From Flavobacterium sp. YO12 (GTDB taxonomy: Bacteria; Bacteroidota; Bacteroidia; Flavobacteriales; Flavobacteriaceae): a DNA stretch of 64,000 bases. Made by a program: the position numbers and the translations under genes. The stretch's first letter is position 1, and each line of letters begins with the position of its first letter. Under the pieces are notes generated by a model. That model saw only the letters and a program-made list of their open reading frames with translations, was not told where the DNA came from and did no database searches. Location: the NCBI RefSeq assembly GCF_004119495.1, contig NZ_NRQU01000001.1, positions 94,199 through 158,198 on the forward strand, read 5' to 3'. Shown in pieces: positions 29,196 to 36,480 of this stretch.

Positions 29196-29759
29196 ATGGA
29201 AACAGCAATTATCATTTCATCCTTCTTTCTTGTCCTATTTGCAGTCTTAGCCTTATATGATGGCGTTTATCTGCATATTTTCAAATACCAGCTCCATAAT
29301 CGGGAAGAAAGCAAAACCGAGCATATTACCCATACTTTGAGAGCTGTTTTCTTTCCGGCAATCCTTTATTTTCTGTTCTTGAAACAGGATAATCATACTA
29401 GTTTTGTAATAGGTTTAACCATAGTTCTTTTGGATATAATGGTGCTAGGGTACGACGCTTTTATAGAGAAAGACAGCAGGCAGTTTATGGGAGGGCTTCC
29501 GCGCTGGGAATATATTGTCCATTTATTCGTAAATGGGTTTCATTTTGCGTCAATTGCAGTTTACCTCTCCATCAGACTTACTTTTCAAAATGGGGAAATA
29601 ATGATTTCTAATATCAATCAATCTCCAGGCTTCTTCAATTTGTTAATTGTAAATCTTTTACCCGGAACTATCGCAATGGCAATTCTTCATGTTTTCTTAT
29701 GCATGCCAAAAACAGCCCATATCTGGAATAATTTCAGAGCTAAAATCAATTGTTGCTAA
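29196..29759 (+). CDS. Four-helix membrane protein of unknown function, ending NCC
   Basis: This 187-residue protein has about four predicted membrane segments (3-20, 46-62, 70-88 and 150-170). Charged or histidine residues sit in or next to the helices: YDGVYLHIFKYQLH and EHITHTLRAVF near the start, and YIVHLFVNGFHFASIAVYL later. These His/Glu/Asp residues look like a metal site. It ends INCC. No family is recognised. The 73-bp gap from the Crp-like gene may include a promoter, but orientation and spacing fit the ars operon. Confidence 0.6.
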   Translation: METAIIISSFFLVLFAVLALYDGVYLHIFKYQLHNREESKTEHITHTLRAVFFPAILYFLFLKQDNHTSFVIGLTIVLLDIMVLGYDAFIEKDSRQFMGGLPRWEYIVHLFVNGFHFASIAVYLSIRLTFQNGEIMISNINQSPGFFNLLIVNLLPGTIAMAILHVFLCMPKTAHIWNNFRAKINCC

Positions 29760-29792
29760 TCCTGCTTTCTTAATAAACAGAACATAAAATCT

Positions 29793-30356
29793 ATGAGTTT
29801 GGAAATAAATACTATTCACAATCAGTTTTATATCATTTTGGGCAGGTATATTAAGGCTCATATTAATGATACCGACGATGCATCTGATGTTTTGCAGGAA
29901 GTTTTTATAAAGATAAACGAGAATTTAGGATCACTAACTGACGAAGGCAAACTAAAAAGCTGGATTTTCACGATCACAAGAAATTCCATTATTGACTATT
30001 ATAGAAAAAATTCCAATAATAAAAAATCAGAGCTGACCGATTGTATGATGCAAAAAATAATGCATGAAACAGATCTTGATACTTCGGAAGGCCTGGACTG
30101 TTGTCTGATAAAATTCATTGAACGGTTGCCGGAAGACTATCGGGACATTATCATGGATAGCGAAATACATGGAATTAAACAGAAAGACTTAACAGAAAAA
30201 TACAGCCTTGCCTACCCTTCCATCCGTTCTAGAGTGCAAAGAGGCAGATCCAAATTAAAGGAAATGCTTCTGGATTGCTGCAGTATTGAATTAGACCGCC
30301 GTGGAAATATTATGAACGTTACCTCTAAAAAATCATGCAGCGGAGGAAAATGCTGA
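29793..30356 (+). CDS. sigZ: SigZ-type ECF sigma factor
   Basis: This 187-residue protein shows sigma-70 region 2 (DDASDVLQEVFIKINEN, SWIFTITRNSIIDYYRK) and region 4 (ERLPEDYRDIIMDSEIHGI, SIRSRVQRGRSKLKEM). It is closest to the SigZ group. Extra cysteines lie in the linker (ECF-like GLDCCLIKF), in the LLDCCSIE stretch, and at the end (SCSGGKC). No anti-sigma factor is adjacent, so the cysteines may sense As(III) directly. It may drive the small Cys-rich gene that follows. Confidence 0.85.
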   Translation: MSLEINTIHNQFYIILGRYIKAHINDTDDASDVLQEVFIKINENLGSLTDEGKLKSWIFTITRNSIIDYYRKNSNNKKSELTDCMMQKIMHETDLDTSEGLDCCLIKFIERLPEDYRDIIMDSEIHGIKQKDLTEKYSLAYPSIRSRVQRGRSKLKEMLLDCCSIELDRRGNIMNVTSKKSCSGGKC

Positions 30357-30484
30357 TAACACCGAATCATTTTTGAAAACTTCATATATAGAAAATTCAG
30401 GCTGTTAAAAAAAAAAATCAGCAAAGCCTGCATCATTTTTAGATTAGTGCGTCTTAAGTAGTATTAATCATTAAAATTAAAATT

Positions 30485-30658
30485 ATGAAAAACAAAATGT
30501 ACATTACTCTTGCAGCATTGGTATTGTCTGCTGGAAGTATCTTCGCTTATGCGAACTTATCAAAAACTGATGCAAAGAAAAACTGCACTGAAAAATGTTC
30601 TACGCATTGCTGTAGTGACGATTCGGGAACTTGTGCTCCGAAAGATTGCAAAAAGTAA
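30485..30658 (+). CDS. Small exported Cys-rich peptide
   Basis: This 57-residue product has a signal peptide (YITLAALVLSAGSIFAYA). The mature part of about 30 residues holds seven cysteines (KNCTEKCSTHCCSDDSG, TCAPKDCKK). ATG is at 30485 and TAA at 30656-30658. A strong terminator follows 19 bases later. The Cys content suggests periplasmic chelation of As(III) or a soft metal, perhaps metallothionein-like. I know of no named family. Confidence 0.68.
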   Translation: MKNKMYITLAALVLSAGSIFAYANLSKTDAKKNCTEKCSTHCCSDDSGTCAPKDCKK

Positions 30659-30676
30659 TATTTCGCTTTACTGTTT

Positions 30677-30707
30677 AAAAGACAACTCAAAAAGTTGTCT
30701 TTTTTTA
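30677..30707 (+). terminator. Rho-independent terminator of the arsenic operon
   Basis: An 11-bp stem AAAAGACAACT / AGTTGTCTTTT with a 5-nt loop is followed by a T run. It closes the ars operon. The GACAACT/AGTTGTC stem recurs in the terminators inside the dispersed repeats near 39190 and 41545. Confidence 0.9.
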
Positions 30708-30756
30708 TGGGCAGGAATCATTCAAAATTTTAATTCAATTATTTTGTATTTTAGCA

Positions 30757-30774
30757 TTTGCTTAAATAAGCAAA
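30757..30774. promoter_or_regulatory. Candidate ArsR-family operator of the mer-type operon
   Basis: TTTGCTTAAATAAGCAAA is an inverted repeat with perfect 8-bp arms and a 2-bp centre, 17 bp before the ATG at 30792. It overlaps a possible promoter (TAAATTTG at 30780-30787). It differs from the arsR dyad at 24683, so the two regulators should have separate specificities. Confidence 0.55.
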
Positions 30775-30791
30775 AAGTATAAATTTGCATT

Positions 30792-31166
30792 ATGGAAGAT
30801 ATAATTTGTATACGACAGCAAGCAGATATTAAACAAATAATCCGCTGTAAAGACAGAGTATCAGAACTCAATACCTCATTTGACTATTTATCAAGTGGGC
30901 TTGAATTGGCTGGCAATAATGTGAGATTAAGAATTCTCTTTTTACTTTATGAAGAAAAACAGCTCTGTGTCTGTGACATAAGTGATATTCTTGAAATGAG
31001 TATTTCTGCAATTTCACAGCACTTACGGAAACTAAAAGACAGAAAACTTATTGAAACTAAACGGGAAGCGCAGACCATTTTCTATTCATTGACAAAGGAA
31101 TATGAAAAAATGCTGAAACCTTTCTTCGAAATTTTAGCACAAAATGAAATTTTAGAAAAAATATGA
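30792..31166 (+). CDS. ArsR-family metalloregulator of the mer-type operon
   Basis: This 124-residue winged-helix protein has the metal motif LCVCDISDILEMSISAISQ, with C-x-C at the recognition helix, and the following QHLRKLKDRKLIETK. Additional Cys residues occur at the N-terminus (ICIRQ, IIRCKD). It stops inside the start of the MerT gene (ATGA overlap at 31163-31166). In Bacteroidota an ArsR-type repressor replaces MerR in front of merT-like genes. Hg(II) is the likely inducer, by context. Confidence 0.85.
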   Translation: MEDIICIRQQADIKQIIRCKDRVSELNTSFDYLSSGLELAGNNVRLRILFLLYEEKQLCVCDISDILEMSISAISQHLRKLKDRKLIETKREAQTIFYSLTKEYEKMLKPFFEILAQNEILEKI

Positions 31167-31762
31167 AAACAGAGAATAAAATGATCGGAGCCGGATTTTT
31201 CACAGCATTAGCTGCTTCATTGTGCTGCATTACTCCCATATTAGCATTAGTTGCCGGAACAAGCGGGATTGCTTCTGCTTTTTCATGGCTTGAACCAATG
31301 AGGCCTTATTTCATCGGCCTGACTGTTATAATTATTGGTTTATCTTGGTATCAAAAGCTGAAAACTAAAAAGCTGATAGACTGTAACTGCGATAGAGAAG
31401 AAAATACGAAATTCGTTAATTCAAAAATGTTTTTAGGAATAATTACAGTAATTGCAGCCCTCATGCTTTCGTTTCCTTACTACTCAAGCATTTTTTATCC
31501 AAATACAGAAAAGAAAGTCTTGGTCGTGAAAAAGACCAGCACTCAAAAAGCTGAGTTTAGAATAAGCGGAATGACTTGTGCCAGCTGTGAAAAACACGTG
31601 AATCACGAAGTGAATAAATTGATTGGAATAATAAATTCAAATGTAAATTATACTAATGGTAACGCAATTGTAGAATTTGATAATTCCAAAACTACTATTA
31701 ATGAAATTGAAAAAGCAATAAATTCAACAGGCTATACAGTAACTAACAAAAAATTAAAATGA
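31163..31762 (+). CDS. merT: MerT-MerP fusion mercuric transporter
   Basis: This 199-residue protein joins a MerT-like membrane domain to a MerP-like HMA domain. The first half has three to four helices. It carries the vicinal Cys pair SLCCITPILAL in helix 1, a GTSGIASAFSWLEPMRPYF loop and a cytoplasmic pair (DCNCDRE). The second half (about 130-199) is a heavy-metal-associated domain with GMTCASCEKHV. It would bring Hg(II) into the cell. No MerA reductase is found in this window, so detoxification may depend on a gene elsewhere or on the small protein downstream. Confidence 0.88.
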   Translation: MKTENKMIGAGFFTALAASLCCITPILALVAGTSGIASAFSWLEPMRPYFIGLTVIIIGLSWYQKLKTKKLIDCNCDREENTKFVNSKMFLGIITVIAALMLSFPYYSSIFYPNTEKKVLVVKKTSTQKAEFRISGMTCASCEKHVNHEVNKLIGIINSNVNYTNGNAIVEFDNSKTTINEIEKAINSTGYTVTNKKLK

Positions 31763-31965
31763 AAATCGTTCTACAATCAATAATAACCTGCCCCCTTTGC
31801 TCCCACAGTAAAGAAGAAACTATGCCAACTGATGCATGCCAATTTTTTTACGAATGTGAGAACTGCAAACAAACTCTTAAACCAAATCAAGGTGATTGCT
31901 GTGTATATTGCAGTTATGGAACTGTGCCATGTCCACCAATTCAGCAAGATAAAAAATGTTGCTAA
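31759..31965 (+). CDS. GDCCVxC-domain small metal-binding protein
   Basis: This 68-residue cytoplasmic protein has ten cysteines: a CPLC pair, CENC, the family-defining GDCCVYCSYG, a further CPP and the C-terminal KKCC. It overlaps the MerT-MerP stop by ATGA. GDCCVxC proteins accompany MerTP genes in Bacteroidota, and tight Hg(II) or zinc-ribbon-like binding is the expected role. It is the last gene of the mer-type operon. Confidence 0.85.
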   Translation: MKIVLQSIITCPLCSHSKEETMPTDACQFFYECENCKQTLKPNQGDCCVYCSYGTVPCPPIQQDKKCC

Positions 31966-32132
31966 ATTGAATAATTTCTAATGGACAATAGATTATCATA
32001 TACAAATTTTGATTATAAAATTTTAAGAATAATAATTTAAATTTACTGATGACATTTTTTTTCGCTCTCTTCAACTTAAATCTATAAGTTATTATGACAG
32101 AAATCACATCTATTACTGAATTAACGATTTTT

Positions 32133-32312
32133 AACATTTAACCCTTACGATACATACAAACCGCTTATCAACAAACTTTTAAAATAATTATCTTACAAAT
32201 TCACTTGAAAATAAGCTAATTTCTTTAAATCGTTCATAAAATGATTTGTAAATTGTGAACTAAACGTCACTTCTTAAAAAAACGTTAATTCCGAGGAATT
32301 AGCGTTTTTTTA
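32133..32312. repeat. Dispersed repeat, copy A
   Basis: About 180 bp, closely similar to copy B at 41390-41590. Shared blocks include ATACAAACCGCT, ATAATTATCTTACAAATTCA and AATAAGCTAATTTCTTTAAA. On the minus strand the core encodes the same C-terminal peptide NDLKKLAYFQVNL as copy B, and four nearby differences are all at third codon positions. It ends in a terminator hairpin of different sequence from those in copies B and C. Confidence 0.8.
32276..32312 (+). terminator. Rho-independent terminator in repeat copy A
   Basis: The stem ACGTTAATTCC / GGAATTAGCGT (one G-T pair) is flanked by an A7 run on the left and a T7 run on the right. It probably ends the mer-type operon and may work in both directions. 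Confidence 0.8.
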
Positions 32313-32515
32313 TGCTTTTAAATTGTATTTAACCAGACTTTTACCTATAAATATATATGGTTTGAATATTTTAAAAGGTGACTTGACAGAATACAAACCA
32401 CTTTAATCCTTGTTATATAAGACTAGCACAATAATTTTATATTTATATTAACAAAAAAACAGAAAACTTAGCCGAAAGAAAAACAATTACATGAAATTAC
32501 TAAGTAAAATATTTA

Positions 32516-32523
32516 TAATTTTG
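32516..32523 (+). promoter_or_regulatory. Candidate -7 element for the DUF6660/TonB receptor genes
   Basis: TAATTTTG matches TAnnTTTG and ends only 4 bp before the GTG at 32528. If used, the transcript would start at or just inside the coding region, so this start should be treated with care. Confidence 0.4.
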
Positions 32524-32527
32524 ACGC

Positions 32528-32851
32528 GTGAAAATATGGGTAACAATATTATCGTTCATTGTACTGTTTCTTTCGACAGTACCTTGCTCTGCGTTTGCTA
32601 AACACTCTGAGTGTAGAGTGGAAAAAAACTGCAAGGGTGAGTCTCATGACTGCGGTGATGAATGCAATGGAAAATGTTCGCCATTTTATTCCTGTGGAAC
32701 CTGTATTGGTTTTACAATAAACTTTAATTCTTCAATTATTACCGAAAAATTAGAATTCACAATTGAAGAAGCTTCACAGACACTATCATACTATAAATTT
32801 GTCGATTCTTCTTTCATCTGCAAAATCTGGCAGCCTCCTAAAATTTCTTAA
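32528..32851 (+). CDS. DUF6660-like secreted Cys-rich protein
   Basis: This 107-residue protein begins with GTG, giving MKIWVTILSFIVLFLSTVPC, a signal peptide. A cysteine-rich middle follows (CRVEKNCKGESHDCGDECNG, FYSCGTCIGF). The end is CKIWQPPKIS, the family tail also seen in the 4112-4483 protein. DUF6660 genes commonly precede TonB-dependent receptors or metal pumps in Bacteroidota, and here a receptor gene starts 73 bp later. Surface metal binding coupled to that receptor is the likely role, inferred. Confidence 0.7.
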   Translation: MKIWVTILSFIVLFLSTVPCSAFAKHSECRVEKNCKGESHDCGDECNGKCSPFYSCGTCIGFTINFNSSIITEKLEFTIEEASQTLSYYKFVDSSFICKIWQPPKIS

Positions 32852-32924
32852 TAAAATACCGCTTTTACCTGCTTAACTTCAATTAAGCGGGCTTATCACC
32901 TTTATTAACATTAAGAAATCACAA

Positions 32925-35104
32925 ATGTTTAAATATATTTTATTGATTGTGGCAATAGCATCTATTGGCACTGTACAGGCACAGAATAAAATCACATTCC
33001 ATATAAAAAATACATCAACCAATGAACCTGTAAAAGGTGCTTCAGCTAAAATTGAAGAAACCAATGAAGTTTTGTCATCAGATAATAATGGTAACATCAT
33101 TATCGAAAACCTTAAAAATGGAGACTACACATTATCGATCTCAATAGAGGGTTATGCTCCCAATAAAACACTTTTTAAAGTGCCTGCAGCTGTCAATTTT
33201 AAGAAATTGCATTGCAAAGTGAAATGGAAGAAGAAGCCGAAGAAATGAAAGAAATAGTGGTAACTTCTACAAGAGGTACAAGAACAATCAGCAATATTCC
33301 AACCAGAGTTGAGTTTATAGCAGGAGAAGAACTTGAAGAAAAAGCAAATATGAAACCGGGGGATATCCGTATGATGCTTAATGAAAGTACCGGAATCCAG
33401 ACCCAGCAGACTTCAGCTACTTCTGGAAATTCTTCAATCAGAATTCAGGGACTAGACGGACGATATACACAAATCTTAAAAGATGGTTTTCCTGTATACT
33501 CAGGTGCATCAAGCGGACTGGGATTGCTGCAGACTCCTCCGTTAGATTTAAAACAGGTTGAGATAATTAAAGGTTCTGCCTCTACCCTTTACGGAGGTGG
33601 TGCAATTGCAGGTTTGGTTAATCTTGTATCTAAAACCCCTACCGAAGAAAGAGAATTGCGATTTCTAATTAATGGGACTTCCGCTCTTGGTTTGAATATT
33701 AATGGTTTTTATTCCCAGCAGTTTGATAAAATTGGATTGACTGTTTTTGCATCTCATGACCGAAACGCTCCTTATGACCCTGCTGATATACAGCTTACTG
33801 CGATTCCAAAATTCGAACGCTTTAATTTTAATCCAAAACTTTTTGTCAATTTTAATGAAAACACTAAACTAAATTTTGGCATTAATACAGTTTTTGAAAA
33901 TCGTATCGGCGGGAATATTGACTATATAAAAGACGAAAATAAATACCCTGACAGTTATTTCGAAAAAAATAAAACGCAGAGAATAAGCACTCAGTTCACC
34001 CTTACTCATAAATTTAATGATCAGGAATCTATTACCATTAAAAACAGTTTTAATAATTTCAGCCGCATTATAACTATTCCTGACTATATTTTTGATGGCC
34101 TGCAGAACAGTACTTTCTCAGAAATCAGCTATTCTAAAAATGGAGAAATTGCAGAATGGGTTGCTGGTGGAAATTTATATACTGACAAGTTTACTGAAAA
34201 CAGCCAGACAGCTTTTCCATTAAGAAACTATAATCAGATCACTTATGGTGCTTTTGTTCAGAATACCGTCAAAGCTAAAGAATGGCTGGATATCGAGACT
34301 GGTCTTCGAGGTGATTATGTTGTTGATTACGGATTCTCATTATTACCTAGAATCTCAGCTTTATTTAAAATTAATTCCAAACTTACTTCACGACTTGGTG
34401 GCGGTTTAGGCTACAAAACACCAACTATTTTTACCGAAGAAAGCGAGCGTATTCAATATCAAAATGTACTCCCTATTAATAGTGATTTCAATAAACTTGA
34501 AAAAAGTTACGGACTTAACTTTGATGTGAATTATAAAACTAAAATTACCGAAGATATTTCATTATCATTGAATCAATTATTCTTTTATACAAATGTTGAT
34601 AATCCACTGATTTTAACTTCGCTTCCTAATGACCTTTACCAATTTGTAAATATTAATGGATATTTAGATACAAAAGGAACAGAAACAAATGTGAAATTAG
34701 GCTATAAAGATTTTAAACTATTTGTTGGGTACACTTTTGCTGATGCTTCGATAGACAACAATGGCATAAAATCTCAAAATCCTTTAACTGCTAAACACAG
34801 ATTAAATAATGTTTTGATGTATGAAGTCGAAGATAAATGGAAAGCTGGTTTAGAAGCTTATTATTACAGTCCTCAAAAGTTAAGTGATGGTACAACTGGA
34901 AGGGAATATTGGATTTTCGGCTTCATGGTAGAAAAGCTTTGGGAAAATTTTTCAATTTTTGCCAATTTTGAAAATTTTACTGATACCAGACAGACAAAAT
35001 TTGGAAGTATCTACACAGGACCAATTTCAAATCCTGTTTTCAAAGATATTTATGCACCGTTAGACGGATTTGTTGTAAATGCAGGTATTAAGATTAAAAT
35101 ATAG
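32925..35104 (+). pseudogene. TonB-dependent receptor, frame broken after the N-terminal domain
   Basis: The first frame (32925-33248) encodes a signal peptide (ILLIVAIASIGTVQA) and a carboxypeptidase-regulatory-like domain. Near 33201 the similarity moves to the -1 frame: EIALQSEMEEEAEEMKEIVV, then the plug (TSTRGTRTISNIPTRVEFIA, GLDGRYTQILKDGFPVYSG, VEIIKGSASTLYGGGAIAGL) and a beta barrel ending VNAGIKIKI. One extra A in TTTTAAGAAATTG repairs a single gene of about 726 codons. It follows a DUF6660 gene, and this receptor class is linked to metal or metallophore uptake. A TTG at 33212 would leave the barrel without a signal peptide. Confidence 0.78.
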
Positions 35105-35140
35105 TCTTATGAAAAAAAGTATATATAATATAAGAAAAAT

Positions 35141-35914
35141 GGTTCTGTCGCATCTGTCAGAATCAAATATAAAAATTGAAGTAATTTAAAAGTTAGCCCG
35201 CCAATTTACAGAATGATTTAAACATAGTCATCCCTGGTCTAACCATTTGATTCTTTCTCAGCATATGCACAACTTCAATTCCGCTCAATGTTCGTCTTGC
35301 CGATTCAAAACTTTTAAAGCCTAACCCATTTTGTATCCTCCATTTTATAAATCGATGGTCCTGTTCGACAATATTGTTGAGATATTTACACTGCCGGATT
35401 TTAATCTTTGTGAATGAACGTTTGTTATAGACTTTGATAGCGGCAGTATTAGAACCGCTTTTATCAATGTTTACTACTCTTGGTCTGTAGTTATTACTAA
35501 TTGCTTTAATTAGAAATGACTGCGCACTCATTCTTTGTCTTTTTCTGGTCAAAAGAAAATCAACCGTATTGCCTAATTTATCTACTGCCCTATATAAATA
35601 ACACCAAATACCTTTTACTTTGATGTAGGTCTCATCCAATCTCCAACTCTCCCCCACTCTGCCTTTTCTCTTCTTCATTTCTGCCTCAAGCAAAGGTGCA
35701 AACTTGTAAACCCAACGCTGAATCGTCGCATGATCCACAATGACTCCTCTAATCTTCATTAGTTCTTCAACATCACGGTAACTAAGTGTAAATCTTAGCT
35801 TGAAATATACTGCCTGAAGAATTATGTATTTTGGATAACAATGACCTTTAGTATTCATCTTTTGATCGGTTTAAAATTCTAAAGATAAAAGTTATTCCCA
35901 GATGCGACAGAACC
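35141..35914 (-). mobile_element. IS6-family insertion sequence
   Basis: A 774-bp element bounded by a perfect 16-bp inverted repeat GGTTCTGTCGCATCTG (35141-35156 and 35899-35914), containing one transposase gene. The flanking 8 bp differ (AGAAAAAT versus ACTATCTA), so no target duplication is present. That is what recombination between two IS6 copies, or a deletion next to one, would leave. Confidence 0.92.
35193..35858 (-). CDS. IS6-family DDE transposase
   Basis: This 221-residue protein is complete. It has an N-terminal helix-turn-helix (SYRDVEELMKIRGVIVDHAT) and a DDE catalytic core: Asp in WRLDETYIKVKG, Asp in VNIDKSGSN and Glu in NIVEQDHRFIKWR. Length is typical for IS6 (220-240). It drives replicative cointegrate formation, the usual way such elements assemble resistance regions. 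It starts 56 bp inside the right inverted repeat. Confidence 0.95.
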   Translation of the reverse strand: MNTKGHCYPKYIILQAVYFKLRFTLSYRDVEELMKIRGVIVDHATIQRWVYKFAPLLEAEMKKRKGRVGESWRLDETYIKVKGIWCYLYRAVDKLGNTVDFLLTRKRQRMSAQSFLIKAISNNYRPRVVNIDKSGSNTAAIKVYNKRSFTKIKIRQCKYLNNIVEQDHRFIKWRIQNGLGFKSFESARRTLSGIEVVHMLRKNQMVRPGMTMFKSFCKLAG

Positions 35915-36106
35915 ACTATCTATCATAAGTACAAAAAGCGTTACGGTTCCAAACGTATTGCTGCAGAACTCCAATTTATGGGATATAAAATATCATCCAC
36001 GACAGTCTACAAATACATGCACGAACTGGATCTGCCTGTCAAGACAAAAAAAATTAAAGGAAATCCGGCATATCAAATATCTGTAAGGAATCTGAGCGGG
36101 CATTGA
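35915..36106 (+). pseudogene. IS3-family transposase remnant
   Basis: The frame immediately after the IS6 right end encodes about 63 residues, including YKKRYGSKRIAAELQFMGYK and TTVYKYMHELDLPVKTKK. This is the N-terminal HTH part of an IS150/IS3-type OrfB transposase. The catalytic domain is absent: the similarity stops near 36060 and the frame ends at 36106. The IS6 element appears to have inserted into, or deleted into, an older IS3 copy. Confidence 0.75.
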
Positions 36107-36178
36107 ATTTTATCAGCAGTGCAACATCCCTATAGCGAATGCGTTTATCACATGTGCCCCTCAAGCCGAAAGCTGCAA

Positions 36179-36220
<42 letters not shown>

Positions 36221-36274
36221 AGAACACGTTCAAAAAAAACAATGTTCTTTCCTTGTGCAGCAAAATCGCAGTAA

Positions 36275-36433
36275 TTAAAGCGGCGGCAAAAACAGTATAA
36301 CGCATAACATAATCAGGCCGTAAATGGCAAACAGCACAAAAAGCTCTCTTTTATGCCGTCGCCTAATCTGAGCCAGTCTTGCTTTGAGTGCAGCCTTTTC
36401 TGACGCAATAATATCAAGGTATCTGTCTGGCAT
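36275..36433 (-). CDS. Small single-pass membrane protein
   Basis: The 52-residue product starts with ATG at 36433 and stops with TAA at 36275-36277. Residues 1-30 are an amphipathic, strongly basic helix (ASEKAALKARLAQIRRRHKR). Residues 31-48 are a membrane helix (ELFVLFAIYGLIMLCVILF), followed by LPPL. It lies 47 bp downstream of the exported protein gene on the same strand and may be co-transcribed with it. The function is unknown. The clean helix-plus-membrane pattern argues for a real gene. Confidence 0.55.
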   Translation of the reverse strand: MPDRYLDIIASEKAALKARLAQIRRRHKRELFVLFAIYGLIMLCVILFLPPL

Positions 36434-36480
36434 GTCTACAAAAATCTAAAAATGCATATACATTTATCGGTCCCATTTTT

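Larger units (their letters stand above)
31966..32527. other. Intergenic gap holding dispersed repeat copy A
   Basis: About 560 bp without a credible gene. It includes repeat copy A with its terminator (32133-32312) and the promoter region of the next gene. The remainder is AT-rich and featureless. Confidence 0.6.
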
